In this document: positions 1 to 12,790 of the stretch, piece by piece
How positions within the stretch are numbered: position 1 is the stretch's first letter
Layout: the number at the start of each line of letters is the position of its first letter
Assembly (NCBI RefSeq): GCF_051622035.1
Contig: NC_135355.1
Span: forward strand, 37,429,986 to 37,493,985
Origin: Arctopsyche grandis
Taxonomy: Eukaryota > Arthropoda > Insecta > Trichoptera > Hydropsychidae
Direction: 5' to 3'
DNA: 64,000 nt
The notes under the pieces: generated by a model
What the model was told of the DNA's origin: nothing
What the model saw: only the letters and a program-made list of their open reading frames with translations
Databases searched by the model: none
Translations under genes and position numbers: made by a program

Positions 1-665
1 GCAGCTCTGACCGGGTCACTCCATCTTGTCCTCTTCCTCTGCTTCCATCTACGTTTCCCAGAACTTTGGCCCTGGTCTCGCCTTGCGATGTACCCAAAGA
101 ACTGGGGGATACGATACGATACGATACAAATGGATTATCTAGGGGATTCTAAGCATCCGACAACACATCTCAAAAGCGTCTATTCTCTGCCTTTCTTTCA
201 ATATCTCAACTCTGTATAGAAATATGGGGAAAATCAAAGCTCAATCAAAGACGCATTTTTGTATGGTGATGCCTCGGTCTTTCCAAATTTTGCTCAGTTT
301 CGTCATGGCGATCTGTCTTTTTATTCAGTCTCACACCCTCCGTCATCCAATAGCGTTTATCGGAAATAAATTAACTCGTGTACAACTTCAAGACCCTCAC
401 GAGTTGGTCATGTCGATCCACTATCATAATCTTTCATCTCGAATCCAAGTATTCTGCTTTCGTATGGAGTAAATCCGTCATATCCTCTTCAGAGTTGACT
501 ATTAGAGTGGTATCATCAGATTGGATATGCTTTTACTCTTCCTTCTCAGTCATCAAGCACCGTTCTCATGATGTACTTCTCATAAATATTGAACAGCATG
601 TGAGATAAAATACATCCTTGATGGCATACCCTTGTGGACTTGAAGTTAACAGCTTGTTTACATTT
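1..665 (-). mobile_element. Decayed LINE (non-LTR retrotransposon) reverse transcriptase relic
   Basis: Reading the minus strand from about 660 down to 1 gives, with several frameshifts and stops, the order typical of endonuclease-reverse-transcriptase LINEs. First comes a box reading QGCILSHMLFNIY, then KLSKIWKDRGITI, then RIDAFEMC-RMLRIP, then a degraded basic tail. No intact frame remains. It lies in the intron upstream of the first visible S6k exon and is antisense to that gene. A short (gatac)n run at about 108-126 lies in the tail. The left end is cut by the window edge. Confidence 0.75.
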
Positions 666-704
666 ACTAACTCAGAATTGTCCTGATAGAGGATTTTTCC
701 ATAA

Positions 705-1722
<1,018 letters not shown>

Positions 1723-2028
1723 TGAGTAACGTGAATGTTGTATGGACAAGAGCAAGGTAGTTGGCCGTTCAATATGAAGTGGTGGTGAACGATATTACCG
1801 TTTTGCCAATCAAATTCAAATATGAAAATTCCAATAAGAGATAAATTGTAAATAGGTATTTGATTTTTTTTTTTTTAACTCTGTACGCCAGTGACTCGCT
1901 CGAATTTGTTAATCGAATTTTCGAACATAAATGTATATTGTTAGATTTATTCAAGTGACCAAATATGTCAGTTGACACTTTTGTAAATAGTGAGTCGTGT
2001 CTTAAGTATTTTGTTTAGGATACCATTT
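1723..2028 (+). other. S6k downstream flank / 3' UTR with a diverged direct repeat
   Basis: No ORF of note. The stretch 1879-1985 resembles 2180-2290 in the same orientation. Shared landmarks are a ctgtacg block, a tcga-rich block, an attcaagtgacca-like block and a final tgt.a.ttgacac block. The copies flank the start of the next repeat. The S6k polyadenylation site could not be fixed. Confidence 0.45.
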
Positions 2029-2890
2029 ATCGGCCCTGCAAATTAAAAGAATGCCCCTCTCTAAAATAACTCTCACGACAGATTCGGTTTTCGCCCGTCA
2101 AATGGGTTGCCAGTAATAAAAATAAAATTTGACAAAAATAAATACCGAGCCTGCGGCAATAAATATAACGAACAAGCCCTGTACGCGGCGGCACCTTTTT
2201 CGCAAATTTGGCAATCGAGTTTTCGACCCTAAATACAGATTTTAATATTTACTCAAGTAACCAGATATGTTAATTAACACAAAGTATTATTTTAAACAAT
2301 AGAATACATAATATATCTCGTAGTTTTGGCTTAATTGTCAAATAATCATTCTTCATACAATTGAAACGTATCGTCGCCATTGTTCAACAGACGTGCCGTC
2401 ACATAAACGAGGTTTCAGTATGGTTCCACAAAAAACTAATTTTGACTGGTATATATTCATTTTAAGCTAATTGAATAGATGGCATTCAACTCTCAGTAAT
2501 ATATTCAACCAATTTTGAACCTTAAAACAGTTGAAATAGGCGCATATAAGGCTCAAAATCCCGTGCAAAGTTCGGAAATTCTATTGAAGACAGCCGCGCT
2601 ACAGACTTGTCGGGCAAAGCTTCTATAGAAGACGGCCACGGGCAAACGGTTAAGTGAATAGGGCCAACACTAATTTAACCTAACCCTTAAATAAATAAAT
2701 GTTGGCTGCTAAGATACTGCGAGTACCCAGTGAAAATGTAACTGGTTATGATTTCACTGAAACGTCAAATTTTATTTTTGTTACTGGCAACCTGTTTGAC
2801 GTTTGATTAGCCGGGCGAACGCTGATTTTGTCGTGGAATTTAGTTTTGACATTTTTCGTGTAATTTATTTTACAGCCCAAGGGCTAAAAA
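2029..2890. repeat. Foldback-type interspersed repeat
   Basis: The left part (about 2029-2130) contains taccatttatcggccc, cacgacagattcgg and gggttgccagtaa. The right part (about 2760-2890) holds the inverted counterparts, including ttactggcaacc and gtcgtgg, so the ends are imperfect inverted repeats. The left half recurs at 56279-56465. No transposase is visible. Boundaries are approximate and no TSD was found. Confidence 0.5.
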
Positions 2891-3676
2891 TTATTTTACA
2901 AGCGTCATCTATGGACGAACTTTATTGCAAAAATAAATGAATGATTTGAGTTTTTCGGGATTTTCATAAAAATATGCAATAGATGTCATCGGGGCTGCTA
3001 TTTAATCAGCTATACCGAGAAATCTAGAACGTCTGTAAACATATGCATCCAAGGTCATACCAAACCTCTGGGAGCCTCACATTATGTGAGTCAAATAATT
3101 TTTTTGCATGTTCAACTAAAATGCTGGCGTACAGGTAAAGGTTAAAATGTAAGACTTAGAGATCTTGTCAAAAACCAAATGCTAATGGTGATGTAGATAA
3201 ACATTACACAAACCGATGACCTGTCTGTCAATCTTGGACAGGGACCTTCAAAATGCCTCGGTAACCAAAGGTTTGAACTTAAATCCAAGTGGCTAATTAT
3301 ACTAAGCAACAAAAAATCACGTTTTTTACTTACCAGAGCTGAGACTAATCAATCTTTACTAAGTTCGAACCACTGAATTCGAATATGACGATGCTGGTTC
3401 GCTTTCGTTTATGAGATATAAGCGTTTAAAAAAAGCGCAATTTTTACAGATTTTTGGCTTTTGCAGTCTTTAACTCAAAATATAGTATTGCTGTGCCAAA
3501 AGTGAGTATTGGAATCAATAGTCGGATGTTTTTTCTATTGATTGTGATTTTATTGCTTTAAAATATGTATCGTTAATTATTTAGCGAATTTTTGAGTAAG
3601 TCGAAAGTATATATTTTTTAATACATATTTTTTCTCGAGCATTTGTTGGGCCATTTTTATATTTCACTAAGTTTAC
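2891..3676. other. AT-rich intergenic DNA, nothing recognised
   Basis: Scanned on both strands. There are only short chance ORFs and no repeat that I can link to another place in the window. Confidence 0.4.
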
Positions 3677-4098
3677 AAGGATTGGTTTTCATTTTTAATA
3701 TTTTTTAATTTATGTATGTACGTAGTAACAATAGATGAATTTTTGTGATCATGCGAAAATTCCAACTCGATATTTTGACTGATTCGAACTCGGAATCGAT
3801 CACTAATCACGTTTTCAAGATCTAGAAAAAATGTGTGTTTGTCTTAATTTTGGGGATTTTTTTTTACTAGCCTCTTCTTAGTTTGCCTTCGCTCGTTTTT
3901 TAATCTGAACGTACTTAATCGAGTGGTAAATGATTTTAAATTACACTATGAAACGTGTGCTAAAAAAGGAATCTCCATTCTTCATCTTGCTCTTGCATTA
4001 TGGATACGGTCAGCATTTTTTAACTCAATTTAAAATCATTTACGGTGTGAATTAGTACGATTTGATAAAAAAAATATTAAAATTAAAAACCAATCCTT
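3677..4098. repeat. Non-autonomous element with ~30-bp terminal inverted repeats
   Basis: The left end begins aaggattggtttt and runs into an AT-rich stretch. The right end (4069-4098) is its near-perfect reverse complement. Inside, 3926-3942 and 4027-4043 form a second, perfect 17-bp inverted repeat around taaatgattttaaatt. The internal segment 3710-3850 is shared with 39763-39900 (core tgtgatcatgcgaaaatt). The right TIR abuts the TTAA of the next element. Confidence 0.5.
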
Positions 4099-4100
4099 AA

Positions 4101-4417
4101 TACTGTGGTGGCCGCTGACTCATATTTGTATCATGTTGGGTGCACAATGATTCACGGGATCGGGATACATATATGATTCACAACTGCGCGAATATATTTT
4201 TCGTGCAGAATATATTTTTCAGTCCGCTGATATATATTTGTATCACGTTTACGTCATAAACGAAAACTTGATACATTGGCCACAAACGATTGACGCAAAC
4301 GTGATACAAAAATATATCAGCGGACTGATACAGTTCGTGCAGTCGTAAATCATATATGTATGTACCAGCGTTGTGCACCCAACATGATACAAATATGAGT
4401 CAGCGGTCGCCATCGTG
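4101..4417. mobile_element. TTAA-flanked palindromic MITE (piggyBac-like)
   Basis: A TTAA lies at 4097-4100 and again at 4418-4421. Between them is a 317-bp element whose ends are inverted repeats: gccgctgactcatatttgta on the left matches the complement of the right arm at about 4388-4407. The outermost 19 bases match at 14 positions. A TTAA target duplication is diagnostic of the piggyBac superfamily. No transposase is encoded. Confidence 0.65.
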
Positions 4418-4421
4418 TTAA

Positions 4422-4976
4422 AAAAGGAATTGAATTATAGAACTGGCATTGAATGGATGTATAATAAGTATATTTTTGACTTGTACAATACAATAAAGAT
4501 TGATTAGTCTCCGATGTGGTGACCTTTTGTTGTTGCTCAGTTTTGTTATAGATTGACCGGCCAATTACACTGTGTCTGTAATATGATTTTCTTGAATGAA
4601 TTTTAATCGTTTCTTTCTTGTTTAGATTTAAGATAACACCGATCCCAAGTTTGAACCAGAGGAAATGATATATTTTTAAGTGAATATTCATCAGTTAGAT
4701 TAACTTACTGAGAATCAAAGAGTATATCTGGTCCATTATCTAGTGTTCATGTATGTACATACATAAACGCACACATATACAGGCTGCCAAATGTGTTCAG
4801 TAAATCAAGCATACTAACTAATTATACATAAAATATAAAGTCTATCATTGGAGATACATATTGTCGTTTTGTTATTTTTTTTTTTTTCGGCATTTAAAAA
4901 TATACAGATGATACAAAAACCAAATATATTAATGAATTTGAATATTTAACGCATGCACACATTATATGTGTATATA
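4422..4976. other. Intergenic DNA, nothing recognised
   Basis: AT-rich with ACATATG-type simple sequence. The chance minus-strand ORF at 4350-4691 overlaps the MITE end and shows no family motif. Confidence 0.4.
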
Positions 4977-5790
4977 CAGCAATCTCTCGCCATTCGCCCT
5001 TTCGAAACTGGAAAGTGTCGGGGGTAGGTATAGATCGACCGCTATATCTGGTGTCATTCGGAGTCACGCATTAACCGTGTAAACGGTTTTTCTCGATGTA
5101 ATGGTGGATCTATACGAGTCTGTTGCAATGTCTATGTTAAATTTTATGGTTGTGGCTATTTGCAGGTACTATAATCTGCGAATTATTGGCTATTTGCAGG
5201 TACTATATCTGCGACAGGCGCAAAGCCTTCTGCGCATGCGAGTGAACTGTCACTGTCAGCGTGTTTACAGTTAAAATTTTGTTTTAAACCTCTTAAAATT
5301 TAGTTCGAACTCGTAAAGTGACGTAGAGTAAAAGATATAATCCAAATTAGTTAATATTATTAATGGTTAGAAAATTATTATCATATATACAACGTATAAT
5401 ACCTACATACAAGTACAAGCCGCGAACTAGCTAAATGATATAAATCTATATTATAATAACGTGCGAAATTTATTTGCCTCATGTATAATGAACGATTGAT
5501 TAAACAAGTCTAGCATACATTAAATGTAAGAAATTATAATCGGATTATAAGTTCACGCGCATGCGCAGAAGGCTTTGCGCCTGTCGTAGATATAGTACCT
5601 GCAAATAGCCACAACCTAAATTTAATTCAAACGACTGGCTGATTGTGGCAAATTCGCGTGGATTTGATCAGCTTCGGTGTGATTTAGTCTTGGCTTAGCT
5701 GTTTGTTTTGGTTGCTTTTTTTTTGTTATACCGACAGTAAATTATGAAGGTTTATGGATTATTACTGTCGTGAATAGCGAGGGATTACTG
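4977..5790. mobile_element. pogo/Tigger-like MITE (TA target site) split by another MITE
   Basis: The left end CAGCAATCTCTCGCCATTC is preceded by TA. The right end, read in reverse, is CAGTAATCCCTCGCTATTC and is followed by TA. CAGTAATCCCTCG ends with TA target sites are typical of pogo/Tigger members of Tc1/mariner. Taking out the nested 469-bp element leaves about 345 bp, so it is non-autonomous. Confidence 0.65.
5149..5617. mobile_element. 469-bp MITE with GCGCATGCG-containing terminal inverted repeats
   Basis: The left end reads ggttgtggctatttgcagg..., then gcgcaaagccttctgcgcatgcg. The right end is the inverse, finishing gcaaatagccacaacc. The left TIR contains a doubled ggctatttgcaggtacta block. 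A full second copy is at 33298-33773 and a left-end fragment at 27144-27225. The flanks share a TAAATTT block, so an 8-bp TSD is possible but imperfect. It encodes no protein. Confidence 0.7.
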
Positions 5791-5792
5791 TA

Positions 5793-8154
5793 CTAGTATA
5801 TATCTGTGTTTATGTGTGTGTGTGCCTGTGTGAAAGGATTTTGTGTGATTGAATTCAAGGAAACCAGTATGATATTTCGATTGTATATGTATATTTAATG
5901 AATTTGTAAATAGTAAATTTTTATTAATCATTGATCATGGCATCACTCATATGTATATGTCTGTTTTACGAGTAACAATGTGTAATTTTCATTTTAAAAA
6001 TGAAATAAATCGACGGTTGTACCCCGAAACAGTAGTACGATGATGGGTGGTTGGTTTAAAATAATAAAGAAAAATCTTAATAATACACATGTTGCTTTTC
6101 ATGAACATGGAAAATTGGCAATTACGGTAAAATCAATAAATTTAGATACTTTTGTATGTATTAATTTTAAATTCACGATACGTATGTATATGTAATGTGC
6201 ATGTGTATACATGTTAGAGCTCTGATAATTCCTTGGGAAAGTTGAGAGAACGCTCTTTATAATTAATTACAAGTTACTGGTGCCTATATAAAATCAAATT
6301 TAGAGTTTTATCATTTTAGATATGATATGATTTGGTTAACGATTATTGTATGTGAAAAAAAACAGCACTGAAAATAGTAATCGTGAGAGCGGTATAAAGT
6401 ATGACTATTGCCGGAAATTATATACTGAATTGGTGCATTTCTAAGGGTATGTTTACGATGAAAAATAAAATGAAAAAAAAAAATGAAAATAAAAATATAT
6501 CCAATTTTATAGCCAATAATTTAAATACATATTTCCATTTTTAGTTCCTAAATGTAATGTATTTTGTGAAAGAAAATTATTCACTGCCATTTTTCTACTG
6601 ATTTTGTTGACGATCTGTTGAGCATCTTTTATTTAAAAAATAAGCTGATTAAAATACACCAAGAATATCAGAGTAAGCAATTTATAGCCTTATCGCCATT
6701 TGAACTGACCTCGTTATCATGATGATATTTTTTATACTAAAAAAATGGTTACTTAATTACGACATATGTGTTTGAATGTCATTTTATAAATAATAATATG
6801 CTTTTAATAATGTTTGAAAATCATCACGTAAGTAACGAGTTTGCATATAGAGTAAATTTGCCACGGTAGATTTAATTCTTCAAAATATAACTATATAGAT
6901 TAACTTATATATATATATATATATATATATAATAATGAAGAGTATTTTCGTACTTTTGAAAATCATTTAATCGAAAAATTAATTATTGTATTGTGTATTC
7001 AAAGAAAATATGTAGTCTGTTGTAGTTGTTGGGACAGCAATTAATTTTTGCCTTTTGTATGTTGATTTTTTTTTCTCTGTGTCTGAATGTTTTATTTTTA
7101 GTTATTGTTTAGCGAAATTTTTGCCTATTATTATAATATTATTTTTTATTTTGTATTTTGTATTAAAATAGTAGGAGAAATGATTACATCAAGTACTAAC
7201 TCTAAAAAAATTTTTTTTAAAGTACGTTAGTGAGTCTTTTCTAACAATTTTGTTGAGTGTTTCGTATTTAGAGGATATTTTTAGATTTAAATATAATTGT
7301 GAAAGTGGTGTAAATGGACTTGTACCATTATAGATAATTAGTTATTCTCAATTGAAATTTAACACTTTATAAATCCACATACCATCTGGTTATCCTAATG
7401 AAAAAAAAAAAGGACAATGTTACCGTAGCAATAATTATTATGTATGTTGCTTTATATATATATTATATTATATTTTATTTGTAATCTATTATTACATTGT
7501 TTCAGTATGTGTAATTTTTCCTTTACTTTCTTCCTTTTTTTGTATGTATGTCGCATCGTTCTAATTGCTCTTACTTGCAATCCGATCGCTAAGCGGCTAC
7601 AAATTTATCACTATTAAATTGTAATTGCATTACAAATCTGTTTCGGCGACTCGCAAATGGTGGACTTTTGCCCTGATGAGTCTACGCAACCGATGTGTTG
7701 ATTTTAAATATTTGTGTGGTGAAGCAAAATCTAGTTGGTTCACGAGAAAAGCAATATTGAAAATTTTAAAGGACCACAAGTTGAATTGATAATTTTTGGC
7801 CAATATCGAAATTTAACATATAGTACGGTCCTGTATTTGTAACAGTGCGTGCAATAAACGTATTTGACTGTCTATTTGCTATGTAAGTGTTGCCGAGCAA
7901 TAAGCGAAAGAATTCATTCGAAATCTAATAGGCTTTTTAAAGAGTTATATGTTGTGAATATATATATATACTAGTATGTGTAAAAAATATAATTATCGAC
8001 AGACTGCAGACACATGCTTCCAAATGCTTTGTGTTAGGTATTTACACTAATAATTTGTAAATGAGCACAATGTATTATATTATATTATATATATATACAT
8101 TATGTTTACTCCGATATTATTTTTTCTTTCTTGTAAGAACGAGTAATACATTTA

Positions 8155-8240
<86 letters not shown>

Positions 8241-8581
8241 TTCTTATTCATTTTAATATTGCGATTTACTGTCCCAATGTAAGCTCACTTATTTTAATAA
8301 TCATGTGCTCAATTTTATTTTTCTTTTTGATTTAATACTATTTTTATTGTGAAGATAAATTATAAACCTTTGTAATGATAGATACACTATTTTTAAAATA
8401 ATTTTTTACTTTTATTTTGTTGAAATAAATCAAACCAAAAATTTATTAGGGGTGTTTTATTTCATTTCTTCCATACTACCAGTGGAAACCTATAATTGGT
8501 CTTTTGTTATGTATTTTATTATTTGTTCTGTTTTGAAATTAAGACTGTTGGTTTTTCTTATCTTAAGTAAAATAAAATAAC
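5793..8581. other. Long AT-rich intergenic stretch without recognisable genes
   Basis: No coding exon or transposon protein was found on either strand. There is a short (TA)n at 6907-6931 and another large one described separately. The segment 7560-7870 is somewhat richer in GC and non-repetitive within this window; it could be part of a transcript or regulatory DNA, but nothing proves that. Confidence 0.4.
8159..8235. repeat. (TA)n microsatellite
   Basis: About 77 bp of uninterrupted TA dinucleotides. The apparent 73-residue IYIYIY ORF over it is an artefact of the repeat. Confidence 0.95.
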
Positions 8582-9192
8582 CGGGCCCGGCCTGAGGGTA
8601 TGTGGCGCCCCTAGGAAAATTCGTTTCAGCGCCCTTCCCCCTCCCTTCAAATTTTTAATAATAAATTTCATGCAAGTTCTTGAAATTTTATGTCAAGAAA
8701 AATATATTAACCACTTAATCGTCACAGGTTTGTAGAAACCGATTCGATTATTTTATTATATTTGTCTAGTGCCTCTTGAATATGTCACAAACTAACGAAA
8801 AATATTGACTTTTTTCAATTTCATTAGTGTCACGGGATGTTTTTAGATATATGTTAATATACATACATATGTTTCAGCGGTATTTTATATAAAATACAAT
8901 TCCAAATTACCATTTGTACCGACGACAGTTTGTTGTTTTACAAGTTGTATACGTGAGTCGTTGATATTTGACAGTCAACTTCCTGCGTTCCTCGTAAATT
9001 ATAATATTTTACAATCAGTATTGTTACTTCGAAAAGAAAATTAAAGTTGAATATTTTAAAAGTTCAATGAAAGCCAAATTTTAATTTTTTATAATTTTTC
9101 AATTTAATAATTAAAAAAATAAAAATGGGGCGCCCCTTGTCTATGGCGCCCTAGGCACTTGTCTAGTCTGCTGCACCTTTGAGCCGGCCCTG
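8582..9192. mobile_element. hAT-type non-autonomous element
   Basis: The right end, read in reverse, is CAGGGCCGGCTCAAAGG followed by a GCGCCATAGACAAGGGGCGCC block. The left end cgggcccggcctgaggg...ggcgcccctagg is its degenerate inverse. The CAGGGCCGGC terminus is a well-known hAT end. No transposase and no clear 8-bp TSD, so the copy is old. Confidence 0.6.
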
Positions 9193-9260
9193 TCCAGAAC
9201 TGAAAGGATTTCATAATTTTATAAAATCATATGACCGTTTTAGAACTAATTCAATACTAT

Positions 9261-9350
9261 TGTTGCGTAAGGGTGGGTTCGGGATCCAAATGAAAGTCGC
9301 TTCACAGCATTCATTCAACGATTCAGGAGTTCCACACGTAACCACCGTTC
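9261..9350 (+). mobile_element. Fragment of solo-LTR family (5' end only)
   Basis: It starts tgttgcgtaagggtgg, with cacagcattcattca and gattcaggagtt further on. This matches the first ~90 bp of the LTRs at 21638, 47990 and 62256. The 3' part of the LTR is missing. Confidence 0.65.
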
Positions 9351-9509
9351 AAAAGAAAAAATACAATAAAATGTTCAAAACACTGGGCAATAAATTACAT
9401 ACATTTTTGAAAGTTACGGTTACTTTCATCTTACATTAAACATAGTACGTCTACTAAATAAAAATAATCATGCAATTATGTAAATTTAAAAGACAAGCAA
9501 CTAAAATAT

Positions 9510-9922
9510 ATGGTAAACGGGCTACATCCCAAATGTGAATCACCAACAGGATAACTGCCGATACGAAAATCGTTCGCGCGGATCTCCTTTTTGCGCGAAC
9601 AAGGTAACATTATATTGGTAAACGGACTACTAGTCATGTGTGAACCAGTCACAGGACAACCGGTCGCTCTAGATCGGTCACACGTGATCACCCGTCACAC
9701 TAAAACTGGTCACACCCGAAAATTAGTCACGAAAAAGCAGGTCACACCCAAAAATTCGACCAATTTAAATTTTTGGGTGTTATCAGTTTTTTCGTGACCA
9801 ATTTTCAGGTGTGACCAGTTTTCTCGTGACCTGTTTTAGGGTGTGACCAGTTTTAGTGTGACCGATCTAGAGCGACCGGTTGTCCTGTGACCGGTTCACA
9901 TTTGACTAGTAATCACCGAACC
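9510..9922. mobile_element. Palindromic foldback MITE directly upstream of the F-box gene
   Basis: The core is 9617-9922. Its left arm carries gtcacaggacaaccggtcgc, and the right arm (about 9860-9900) is its near-perfect inverse. The inner parts repeat a ggtcacaccc/gtgtgacc module. The segment 9510-9600 is a diverged extra copy of the left terminus in direct orientation, ending in a gttcgcgc...gcgcgaac mini-hairpin. The right end is 105 bp from the ATG at 10028, so it may lie in the promoter or 5' UTR. Confidence 0.65.
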
Positions 9923-10027
9923 ATTTTCTTGTAGGTCTATTACACAAAAAGTCACGCTTAGACCAAACTCTGCTTGACACTTGACAGATAAAGGATTTGA
10001 ATAATTCTGCAATTGTAACGCAGTTAC

Positions 10028-11412
10028 ATGTCTAAGGCCATGTCTTACAATGACATTAAGATTACTGATAAAGGTAATCATATTTTACATTTGTTAATAC
10101 CTCAACATTATTACTTCACGTCATTTCAATATCGACCTGTCAGTCATTTTCTAGGTGACCATTTTTTCTGAATTCAAAATCAGAATATCTTTTCCAAATT
10201 TTTTTTAAATACTTCAATTATCAAAAACGTTAACGAACATACCTGAATCATCAATTTATGAAAATAAATTATCATTTAGTAGGTGCATTTGTTCCAACAA
10301 AGAAACAATATTGGACTAATTTTCCAATATGTTTATAGGATTTCATTCAATCTATCGATTAGATTAAAAGGTGTCGTGGTTTTATTTCAAGACTGACCAA
10401 AAGCCAGCAATGTATTGGTAAAACCAGTACGAATAGTCACCTTAGTCATTTTCAACCACAAAATTAACACTAAATGTACTGACAAAATTGCTGTAAAGAA
10501 AATTTTTCTTGAAAAAGAGTTGCGGTTTAAGTTGGAATACGACGAAATAATATATGGAATTTGGTGTTTATAGAAGTGCATTTGCTTAGTTAGCAAACAA
10601 ATACATATTAATTTTTATATAATATAAACAATTCATTTGCAGATGCCGGCCTTGCAAAAATGTACAACGTATCCAATCACATATTACAGCTCTGTCATCA
10701 GTTAAATGATACTGATCATCCGCCAAGTTTGTTCGCAGCTATGCTATATGCCATAATGTTGGATGCAAAACTTGGCACATTCCAAGAGGGTTCGAATTTC
10801 GAAGCTGACGAAATTCTACCGCCGGGTTGGACTAATTCTTCCACCGTTATTTACAAATGCAAATTTCAACCCGTTGGATATGCAGGTTGTTGCTGTCAAT
10901 TGGTGGCTACGGTGTCTAGCAAATTGATGCTGGTGAATTTGATCAGTCAAAGCACTAATTTTGCATTTTCTAAATGCTACCCTATAAACAGATACGTGCC
11001 TTCGCCAAGACGATCTTCGATTTTGTCGAAGTTTGATCATATCAAGGAGCTACGATTTAACATTTGGAATGATATCATTATGCCAGCCCGCAGTTATGAA
11101 TTGCTGGCTGTCGGCTTCACCAATGGTAGCCTCATAGGACTGCCCGACGAAATTATATACAGAATTATGATGCTTTTGGGTGGTATTTCTACAGCTTATT
11201 TGTCTCTGGTGTCTCGTCGTTTCAGAAGAATCTCACAATGTTCTGCATTGTGGCGTGTATTCGTCGCCAGGGATTGTAATAATTGCTACCAGACTCTACA
11301 GAACAAGGTCGATATTGATTGGTTTGAGAAATATGTAAGATGTCACCGGGAAAAAGTTGAAGGTAGGAAAAAGGTATTGTGGCTAAGGAGAGATTTACGT
11401 TTGATACGGTAA
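10028..11412 (+). CDS. ntc: F-box protein of the FBXO7/nutcracker family (two exons)
   Basis: Likely SCF ubiquitin-ligase substrate adaptor that, in this family, also binds the proteasome regulator PI31 through its FP domain. Exon 1 is 10028-10073 (MSKAMSYNDIKITDK plus one base) and ends at a GTAATC donor. Exon 2 is 10643-11412 after a TTTGCAG acceptor. The split codon gives Asp and the frame stays open for 271 residues. An in-frame TAA upstream of the first ATG supports this start. Residues ~40-165 look like the FP domain (PPSLFAAMLYAIMLDAKLG, then a Cys-rich strand region). Residues ~180-227 are the F-box (GLPDEIIYRIMMLL, LSLVSRRFRRIS, LWRVF). The tail DIDWFEKYVRCHREKVEGRKK matches the segment after the F-box in FBXO7. 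There is no N-terminal ubiquitin-like domain and no Pro-rich tail, so it is much shorter than human FBXO7. The symbol is inferred from domain order; exon 1 is less certain than exon 2. Confidence 0.82.
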
Positions 11413-12073
11413 ATCAGAACTGGAAATCCCATCTAAATCAGAACAAATATGTAACTTTTAAATGTTGAATGTTTATTCCAAAGAAGACTTCTTTTAATAT
11501 TGTAAAATTCATGTATTTTAATTATAAAAACATTAAAATTCGTGTGAATTATTGTAGTATTAAATGGTTGTGTTGTGATATGTAGAATATATGTATGTAT
11601 TTACATAAAATATGATATTATATGTACTTCTTGATTAACAGTGATTTATAGTCTGCCGGAAATATATATTTTTTCAGGCACAATGATCACTTATATACTT
11701 TCGTATGCAAATAAAATCATTTATTTGGATTATATTTTTCATTTCATATCCAATGTAATGGACAAATCTTAATGTAATAATTTAATTTGATTTTTAAAAT
11801 TTTGATGGCAGTTCTATGATAAATACATATATCAAACATTACACTATAGTTATATATTATAGGCTCGTATTTTAGGGCAACTGGGGCACTGCTCCACACA
11901 CATTTCTCCTAACCAAACATGAAAACAATTTTGTATACTGTTAGCAGAACTTGTATAGGTTAGCAGAACTGGTTCGTAATTCAGCTCAGGGCAATCGCTC
12001 ATCTGCCATGGTCCCGTGGTCGCCAGCATCAAATTACCTGCAACTTGCGAGTGGTACTGTGTGTAGAGTGTAG
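11413..12073 (+). other. 3' flank of the F-box gene
   Basis: AATAAA at 11710-11715 is the best polyadenylation signal; an earlier ATTAAA lies near 11531. The segment 11870-12073 is less AT-rich and gives a minus-strand ORF (11850-12110) without recognisable motifs. Confidence 0.45.
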
Positions 12074-12790
12074 ACCAGGGGTCGGCATACTTATTAGTAA
12101 ACAGAGCCAAATTTCAACAGTACAACAATTGAGATTAGTCTTGAGAGCCAAATTTCTTTGACTTACATCTAATATATAATTTCGAAAGAGACTTTGTATG
12201 TAAATATGTAAGTATAAATATATACATACGTAGGTACACTGTTTATTAAAGTCTTAATTAAAATATGGGAACACTATAAAATAAAACTCGATATCATACT
12301 TAATAATTATCTTATTTATTAATACAAATTCAACTGTAAGTAAGGTGGATAAAATTCGATCATGACAATGATTGACAAACGCTCAATGTGAAAAATGCAT
12401 CTCCTTGGAAATTTGTAACAAGTCAGGTTTATATGTTATTGGTTTTAATTTTAGGCACGATTCTAGATTCTCATCAATAATACGACTTCTCAGTTTACTT
12501 TTGATAAGGTTCATGCTTGAAAAATATTGTTCTCATGAATATGTAGAACCGAAAAGGGAAAGAACAGAAAACGCTAGTCTTTTCAACTGATCATATGAGT
12601 CAGGAATAATATACCAGGTATTAAAGATCATCATGTCTTCCTTCTCCAGGTCTTCCAAAGCAGACCACTTGTGCTGTGAACTAAGTTCACATTTTTTTCT
12701 CCAATATTTCCATATCAACACAGACGTTCAAATTTAGAGTGCCATAATTCCTTGTTTTTTAAATCCACCAATTGCATTTCAAAGTATGTA
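12074..12790 (-). pseudogene. Decayed hAT transposase, C-terminal dimerisation region
   Basis: The + strand at 12074 reads CAGGGGTCGGCA, a common hAT terminus. On the minus strand, 12790 down to about 12370 gives, with frameshifts, a hAT C-terminal region: FEMQLVDLKNKELW, WSALEDLEKED, then IPDSYDQLKRLAFSVLSLFG, which is the hATC dimerisation core. It resembles the GTF2IRD2/ZBED-like hAT lineage. The N-terminal half and the other terminus were not found. Confidence 0.65.
12168..12230 (+). mobile_element. Helitron-like 5' terminus
   Basis: It begins TCTAATATATAATTTCG after an A, then aaagagactttgtatg. This is the same 5' end as the units at 23308-25528 and 58900-59120, in the opposite orientation. 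No matching CTAG 3' end lies nearby. It sits inside the hAT relic. Confidence 0.6.

Noticed and set aside
224..608. Plus-strand ORFs at the left edge
   Set aside because: They are antisense shadows of the decayed LINE read on the minus strand.
8061..8282. 73-codon ORF
   Set aside because: Most of it is IYIYIY from the (TA)n microsatellite.
11850..12110. Minus-strand 86-codon ORF downstream of the F-box gene
   Set aside because: No motif, and it runs into the hAT terminus at 12074.
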